Shown: positions 59,907 to 64,000 of the stretch, one piece after another | How the letters are laid out: each line of letters starts with the position of its first letter | Position numbering within the stretch: position 1 is the stretch's first letter | Origin: Thiohalocapsa sp963695445 | GTDB taxonomy: Bacteria > Pseudomonadota > Gammaproteobacteria > Chromatiales > Chromatiaceae | Assembly: GCA_963695445.1 (NCBI GenBank) | Contig: CAVOGV010000001.1 | Span: 1-64,000, forward strand | DNA length: 64,000 bases | Direction of reading: 5' to 3' | The notes under the pieces: generated by a model | The model's database searches: none | The model's input: the letters and a program-made list of their open reading frames with translations, nothing else | What the model was told of the DNA's origin: nothing | Position numbers and translations under genes: made by a program

Positions 59907-61139
59907 ATGTTGACGACCTACTTCGAACACCCGTTCACGCTTCGCAAGCTGCGGTCCGGTCCTGCCGGTCCCTACCTGGACGATTTCGCTGCTCAGCTCG
60001 CTCGCGCAGGCTACTGTCGCGACAAGATCAGGGCGCATCTGCGCGGTGCCGGGCGATTCTCCGCTTGGGCCGCGCAGACCGGATTGACGATTAGTGCGCT
60101 GGATGCGCAGGCACTCGGGCAGTTTGGCCGGTGCCTGGACGCGCAAGGTCGCCTGCGCTGTCGCCGGGGGGAATACAGCAGGAGCTTTGTCGGGGCTCGC
60201 CAGTTGGTTGACTGGCTGCAGACCAAGGGTATCGTCCCGCCGTCCCCGGCGCCGGTCGAGCCGGAACTGCTGACAGCGTTCTGTCATTGGATGCAGACTC
60301 AGCGCGGCGTCACCGAGACGACCCTCAAGGGCTATCGCCCGGCGCTGCGCCGCTTGCTTGTGGTCCTCGGCGAGGAGCCTGAGCACTACACGGTCAAGCA
60401 ATTGCGGCAATTCGTCCTCGAGCGCACGCGCGACAACAAGACCAGTCAAGTCAAGACGACCGTCACCGTCCTGCGGATGTTCTTGCGCTTCTTGATCACA
60501 CAGGGTCGCTGCGCTCCGGAGCTGCTCGTCGCGATCCCGACCATCGCAGGCTGGCGTCAGGCTGCACTGCCGAGCTACCTCGGCGCCGAGGACGTTGAGC
60601 GGATGCTCGACACCTGTGATTGCACGACCACGATGGGTGCACGCGATCGGGCCGTGTTGTTGCTGCTGGCACGGCTCGGGCTGCGAGCCGGCGATGTGGC
60701 GGCCTTGCGGTTGAACGACATCGACTGGGAGCAAGGGCTGTTCCGCGTCGCCGGGAAGAACCGACAGCAAACAGCGCTTCCGCTGCCGCAGGATGTCGGC
60801 GATGCGCTGTTGCACTACGTCGCCAACCACCGTCCGAGCGTGGACACGTCCCACGTCTTCATCACTGTCGTGGCACCGTTCAGGCCCTGTTCCCGCTGGA
60901 CGGTCAGCTCGATTACGGCGCACGCCTTGCGCCTCGCACAAATTGATGCACCGTCCTACGGGGCGCATCTCCTGCGTCACTCGGCCGCGACGGCGATGTT
61001 GCGTCAAGGTGCGTCGCTGGAGGCCATCGGTGCCGTGCTGCGCCATGCCTCCATTGAGACGACCCAGCTCTACACCAAGGTCGACGTCGATCTCTTGGAG
61101 CAGGTGTGCATGCCTTGGCTGGAGGTCGCATCATGCTGA
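59907..61139 (+). CDS. ritA: RIT element tyrosine recombinase A
   Basis: 410 residues, intact, with AAAGGAGG before the ATG. The N-terminal SAM-like DNA-binding region (about 1-215) is followed by the catalytic domain. The active-site set is complete: Arg260 (GLRAGDVAALRL), His354-x-x-Arg357 (AHLLRHSAAT), His380 (LRHASIETT) and the nucleophile Tyr389. Its stop overlaps the ATG of the next gene (ATGCTGA). The three recombinases of RIT elements are thought to act together in transposition; how they divide the work is not settled. Confidence 0.9.
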   Translation: MLTTYFEHPFTLRKLRSGPAGPYLDDFAAQLARAGYCRDKIRAHLRGAGRFSAWAAQTGLTISALDAQALGQFGRCLDAQGRLRCRRGEYSRSFVGARQLVDWLQTKGIVPPSPAPVEPELLTAFCHWMQTQRGVTETTLKGYRPALRRLLVVLGEEPEHYTVKQLRQFVLERTRDNKTSQVKTTVTVLRMFLRFLITQGRCAPELLVAIPTIAGWRQAALPSYLGAEDVERMLDTCDCTTTMGARDRAVLLLLARLGLRAGDVAALRLNDIDWEQGLFRVAGKNRQQTALPLPQDVGDALLHYVANHRPSVDTSHVFITVVAPFRPCSRWTVSSITAHALRLAQIDAPSYGAHLLRHSAATAMLRQGASLEAIGAVLRHASIETTQLYTKVDVDLLEQVCMPWLEVASC

Positions 61140-62038
61140 CGCAAGCGGTGAATGACTATCTCGCCGTGCGCCGTGCAGCCGGCTTCACTTTAAAGACCAC
61201 CGAGCTGTATCTGCGCTATTTCGTTCGCTTCGCCGAGGCCCGCGGCGACACCTACGTGCTGGCGAACAGCGCGATCGCGTGGGCGGCCGAAGCCAAGACT
61301 GAGGTCGAGCGCCAGCGCCGCTACCAATGCCTGATCGGGTTTGCACGCTTCATCCATGCCGAAGAGCCGTGCCATGAGATCCCACCCGCGCACGTCTTCT
61401 GCGGCTATCTCCCACGTCCAACACCCTATCTGTTCACCGACGAGGAGCTGAGCCGGCTCATCGGCGCCGCCGCTCGCCTGGGGCCGCCAGGCTCGTTGCG
61501 GCCGCAGACCTACACGACCCTGTTAACGCTTCTCGCCGTCACCGGGCTGCGCCCGGCAGAAGCCTATGCATTGCGCCGCGATGACATCACCCACGACGGA
61601 TTAACCATCCTCAAGACCAAGTTCCGCAAATCCCGCCTGGTCCCGATCCACGACTCGACCCGCGCCGCCTTGGCGCACTATCTGGAGCAGCGCGAGCGCA
61701 TCGGCGGGGATGACCCGCATGTGTTCGTCTCCTTGGCCGGGCACCCCCTCGCCCCGTGCCTCGTCTCGCGCATCTTCAGGCAACTTTTGCGCACGGCCGA
61801 CCTGCCAGATCGCCCCGGGCGACCGCGCATCCACGATCTGCGTCACCGCTTTGCCACCCGCGCGCTGCAGGCCTGTTCCGGCACCCGCGAACAGATCGGC
61901 GCTCAGCTGCTTGCGCTGACCACCTATCTTGGCCATGCCCATGTCGGAAGTACGTACTGGTATTTGGAAACGACGCCGCAACTGATGACCGACATCGCCG
62001 CGCGTTGCGAGGACTTTGTCTGGGGAGAACCGTCATGA
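61133..62038 (+). CDS. ritB: RIT element tyrosine recombinase B
   Basis: 301 residues, intact. I chose the ATG at 61133 over an upstream one because GGAGG lies eight bases before it and it overlaps the ritA stop. Catalytic residues: Arg140 (TGLRPAEAYALRR), His234-x-x-Arg237 (HDLRHRFATR), His268 (YLGHAHVGST) and Tyr277 (WYLETT). It is shorter than ritA, with a minimal N-terminal binding domain. Its TGA overlaps the ritC start (ATGA), so the three proteins are probably made in fixed proportion. Confidence 0.9.
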   Translation: MLTQAVNDYLAVRRAAGFTLKTTELYLRYFVRFAEARGDTYVLANSAIAWAAEAKTEVERQRRYQCLIGFARFIHAEEPCHEIPPAHVFCGYLPRPTPYLFTDEELSRLIGAAARLGPPGSLRPQTYTTLLTLLAVTGLRPAEAYALRRDDITHDGLTILKTKFRKSRLVPIHDSTRAALAHYLEQRERIGGDDPHVFVSLAGHPLAPCLVSRIFRQLLRTADLPDRPGRPRIHDLRHRFATRALQACSGTREQIGAQLLALTTYLGHAHVGSTYWYLETTPQLMTDIAARCEDFVWGEPS

Positions 62039-63024
62039 CCGCGATTGCCCCACACATCACGGCGTTCCTGCGCGAGCGCCTCCCGCGCCAGCGCGGTGCC
62101 AGCGAGCACACCTGTCAGAGTTACGCTTACGCCTTCCAACTGCTGTTCCTGTATGCGAGCGAACGCTTGCATGTGCAGCCCTCCGCGCTGGCGCTCGAGC
62201 AGCTCGACGCCCCGCTCATCATGGATTTCCTCGAACAGCTCGAGACCAAGCGCGGCAACACGGCCAGCACCCGAAACGCGCGACTGGCCGCCATCAAATC
62301 CTTTATGCGCTTCTGTGAGTATCGCGAGCCCGCTGTGCTTGAGCAGAGCCGGCGCATTCTCGCCATTCCGTTCAAGCGCGTCGACGTCGCGCTGATCGAC
62401 CACCTGACCATCGCCGAGATGGAGGCGGTCCTCAATGCCCCGGACCTGAGGGTGCGCGACGGTCTGCGCGATCGGGCGATGTTGCACCTGTGTTTCTCGG
62501 CCGGGTTGCGGGTGTCGGAATTGGTCGGTTTGCCCTTGGCTGCACTGGACCTCCAGTCATCACCCAGTCTCCGCGTCCAAGGCAAAGGGCGACGCGAACG
62601 CTGTCTGCCGCTGTGGAAACACGTCGCCACCGATCTGCGGGCGTGGTTGGCGGTTCGCGGTGAGGCGTTGGCACCCGAGCTGTTCCTCAATGCGCGCGGC
62701 CAACCGATGACACGTTCCGGGTTCGAGTACATCCTGCGCAAGCATGTACGCACCGCCTCCGAGCCGTGCCCATCGTTGAAGGCCAAGCGCGTCTCTCCGC
62801 ATGTGCTGAGGCACACCTGCGCGATGATGATCCTGCAGGCGACCGGAGACCTGCGCAAAGTCTCGTTATGGCTGGGTCACGCCGACATGAAAACCACCGA
62901 GGTCTACCTGCGCGCCGATCCGACCGACAAGCTTGAGGCGATTGCAGCCATCACCCCACCGGCTCTCAAACGCGGGCGATTCCAAATGCCCGACAAACTG
63001 ATCGCATCGCTCCAACCGAGCTGA
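62035..63024 (+). CDS. ritC: RIT element tyrosine recombinase C
   Basis: 329 residues, intact and closest of the three to XerC/XerD-type integrases. Catalytic residues: Arg159 (AGLRVSELVGL), His256-x-x-Arg259 (HVLRHTCAMM), His282 (WLGHADMKTTEVYL) and Tyr291. The C-terminal tail after the tyrosine is long (about 38 residues, ending DKLIASLQPS), which may contact the partner recombinases. The inner motif of the right end begins two bases after the stop. Confidence 0.9.
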   Translation: MTAIAPHITAFLRERLPRQRGASEHTCQSYAYAFQLLFLYASERLHVQPSALALEQLDAPLIMDFLEQLETKRGNTASTRNARLAAIKSFMRFCEYREPAVLEQSRRILAIPFKRVDVALIDHLTIAEMEAVLNAPDLRVRDGLRDRAMLHLCFSAGLRVSELVGLPLAALDLQSSPSLRVQGKGRRERCLPLWKHVATDLRAWLAVRGEALAPELFLNARGQPMTRSGFEYILRKHVRTASEPCPSLKAKRVSPHVLRHTCAMMILQATGDLRKVSLWLGHADMKTTEVYLRADPTDKLEAIAAITPPALKRGRFQMPDKLIASLQPS

Positions 63025-63025
63025 T

Positions 63026-63036
63026 TTATGCGGAGT
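63026..63036 (+). repeat. Inner motif copy, right end of the RIT element
   Basis: TTATGCGGAGT, inverted relative to the copy at 59857-59867. Together with the outer tip it forms the same spaced palindrome as at the left end. Confidence 0.65.
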
Positions 63037-63085
63037 GTTCGGAGCCGGTGCGGCTGCTGGGACCGGCTTCGCGCTCCGCAGCTCA

Positions 63086-63108
63086 GCATAATCCTCGACT
63101 CTGCATAA
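63086..63108 (-). repeat. Right terminal inverted repeat of the RIT element
   Basis: Exact 23-base inverted partner of 59763-59785, ending CTCTGCATAA. Confidence 0.9.
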
Positions 63109-63629
63109 CGACCCAGAGCTGACATCGGCCCTGCGAACAACAACGGCGGCAATACAACCCAAAGCGGACATTGCGCGAGTCACCTTCCACGTCGCTGAGG
63201 CCGCCGATCTTGGCCGCCCGCCGACCGAGCGCTTGCGAGGATGCTTCCGAGCCGAGGTCGAACCGGGGCATCCTCGGCCAGCCCGAGCCCGACGTCGAGT
63301 TTGATCAGAGCGTTGCCTGGTAGCCGCCGTCTCTCGCAGGCGGGGTGCGGCCGCCCTTGTGCTGCACCTGTCCACTGTCCCCCGGAGTCGCGTTCGAGCC
63401 CTCGGCAGAACCGAATTTCTGCTCCACCGCGAGACCGCTGGGCGCCCAGATGGTGTCTTGACCGATCACCGATCGCTCGCTAGGCTCCCAAAGTGCGCGT
63501 CGCTAGACGCACAGAGACGGTTGGATTTCCTATCCGTTAGCCCCTCAACGATGAGTGGCGGTTTTCAATTCCTCAAGGCCGAGACCAACGATCGCGGCAT
63601 CACAAACATCCGACAGCATAGGAGGAGTT
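63109..63629. other. Intergenic stretch without a recognisable gene
   Basis: These 520 bases between the RIT element and glgC hold no open frame that looks like a known protein and no sign of the lost IS91 C-terminus. The first 80 bases, read on the minus strand, give RFGLYCRRCC and CQLWVV, which resemble degenerate repeat-derived peptides often predicted in Chromatiales genomes. The last 60 bases contain the glgC ribosome site (AGGAGG at 63620-63625). No terminator hairpin or clear promoter was identified. Confidence 0.5.
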
Positions 63630-64000
63630 ATGCAGCTCAAGGTTCTCGCCTTTGTTCTCGCCGGAGGCGAGGGAACGCGGCTTTATCCATTGACCCATGA
63701 ACGTGCCAAGCCGGCAGTCCCCTTTGGTGGAAAGTACAGAATTGTCGACTTCGTGCTCAGCAATCTGGTCAATTCCGGTATTTACTCCATTTACGTGCTG
63801 ATCCAGTTTCGCAGCCAGTCCCTTCTGCAGCACCTGAGCGATGGTTGGCAGTTCGGGGGTATTCTGAAAAACGAGTTCTTGATTCCGGTGCCGGCCCAGA
63901 TGCGAGCCAAGGGCAAGGAGTGGTACCGAGGAACCGCCGATGCCATCCACCAGAACCTCAACCTCATCGAGCAATCCGCCCCAGATCTCGTGGTTGTGTT
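63630..64000 (+). CDS. glgC: Glucose-1-phosphate adenylyltransferase (partial)
   Basis: The first 123 codons of GlgC, continuing past the window. The ADP-glucose pyrophosphorylase makes ADP-glucose for glycogen synthesis. The nucleotide-binding motif is VLAFVLAGGEGTRLYPLTHE with KPAVPFGGKYRIVDFVLSNL, followed by NSGIYSIYVLIQFRSQSLLQ, SDGWQFGGILKNEFLIPVPA and WYRGTADAIHQNLNLIEQS. AGGAGG stands five bases before the ATG. It is free of frameshifts. Glycogen storage fits a phototrophic or facultative gammaproteobacterium. Confidence 0.95.
   Translation, partial: MQLKVLAFVLAGGEGTRLYPLTHERAKPAVPFGGKYRIVDFVLSNLVNSGIYSIYVLIQFRSQSLLQHLSDGWQFGGILKNEFLIPVPAQMRAKGKEWYRGTADAIHQNLNLIEQSAPDLVVV

Larger units (their letters stand above)
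59763..63108 (+). mobile_element. RIT (recombinase-in-trio) element, complete (3346 bp)
   Basis: Three tyrosine recombinase genes, overlapping by start/stop codons and on the same strand, fill the element. Perfect 23-bp inverted repeats bound it at 59763-59785 and 63086-63108. Inside each end an 11-bp inverted copy of the outermost motif occurs (59857-59867 and 63026-63036). All three genes are free of frameshifts and keep the full catalytic set, so the element looks functional. Known RIT elements have the same gene order and size. It interrupts an IS91 transposase remnant. No direct target duplication was recognised. Confidence 0.9.

Noticed and set aside
63083..63271. A minus-strand 62-codon ORF right after the RIT element
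   Set aside because: It contains low-information Cys/Arg stretches typical of degenerate repeats and has no ribosome site; not a credible gene.
1..64000. CRISPR arrays, tRNA or rRNA genes, phage structural genes, toxin-antitoxin or other defence systems
   Set aside because: I looked for repeat-spacer patterns, conserved RNA stretches and typical protein motifs on both strands and found none. The tyrosine recombinases belong to a RIT element, not to a prophage.

Overview
The window looks like a chimera of two bacterial sources. The ends (about 1-1500 and 55520-64000) read like a gammaproteobacterium, probably a Chromatiales-type organism: a sigma-54 activator, the C-terminus of the Kup potassium transporter, glycine-zipper and EF-hand proteins, insertion sequences and glgC. 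The middle (about 1500-55520) is visibly more GC-rich and reads like a catabolic region of an alphaproteobacterium, most likely Rhodobacteraceae. Both borders fall inside genes: a glutamine-synthetase-like gene is cut against kup on the left, and a ynjF-like CDP-alcohol phosphatidyltransferase is cut against a glycine-zipper gene on the right. A misassembly is the simplest explanation; a real 54-kb insertion is not excluded.

Nearly every gene in the middle is broken by frameshifts. Almost all are repaired by removing one inserted base, which looks like uncorrected long-read error and not biological decay. Gene coordinates there are therefore spans from the best start to the best stop, with the protein read across frames.

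Middle region, left to right: a glutamine-synthetase-like enzyme, N-formylglutamate amidohydrolase and cysteine hydrolase; a TRAP transporter (dctPMQ); a long minus-strand operon (16160 to 7130) with a binding-protein ABC importer, a DHDPS-family lyase, two SDRs, a class III aminotransferase and a deacetylase; an IclR regulator; a DadA-like oxidase with a fused Fe-S/FAD/Fe-S partner; further SDRs, an isomerase-like TIM barrel, an old-yellow-enzyme reductase, a second DHDPS-like lyase with a second amino-acid oxidase, and a diverged gcvPA-gcvPB pair without gcvT or gcvH; an NAD-kinase-like protein, aldo/keto reductase and Rid protein; a polar amino acid ABC importer followed by an enolase-superfamily racemase, GST and SDR; a cytosine-deaminase-like hydrolase with a nucleoside-type ABC importer; an amidohydrolase, a 2-hydroxyacid dehydrogenase, a new 55-residue membrane protein, an amidase, a second TRAP transporter, and ynjDCB. 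The likely overall job is uptake and breakdown of small nitrogen-containing compounds through imine intermediates.

A shared DNA motif resembling PcaR/PcaU-type IclR operators appears at up to eight promoters between 2.6 and 32.8 kb. It suggests one regulon, probably run by the IclR protein at 16352.

The right flank is a mobile-element zone: a 1637-bp IS4-family element with 8-bp target duplications (56803-58439), an IS91-type transposase remnant, and a complete recombinase-in-trio (RIT) element (59763-63108) with three overlapping tyrosine recombinases, 23-bp perfect terminal inverted repeats and a nested inner motif. The window ends inside glgC. No tRNA, rRNA or CRISPR array was seen.
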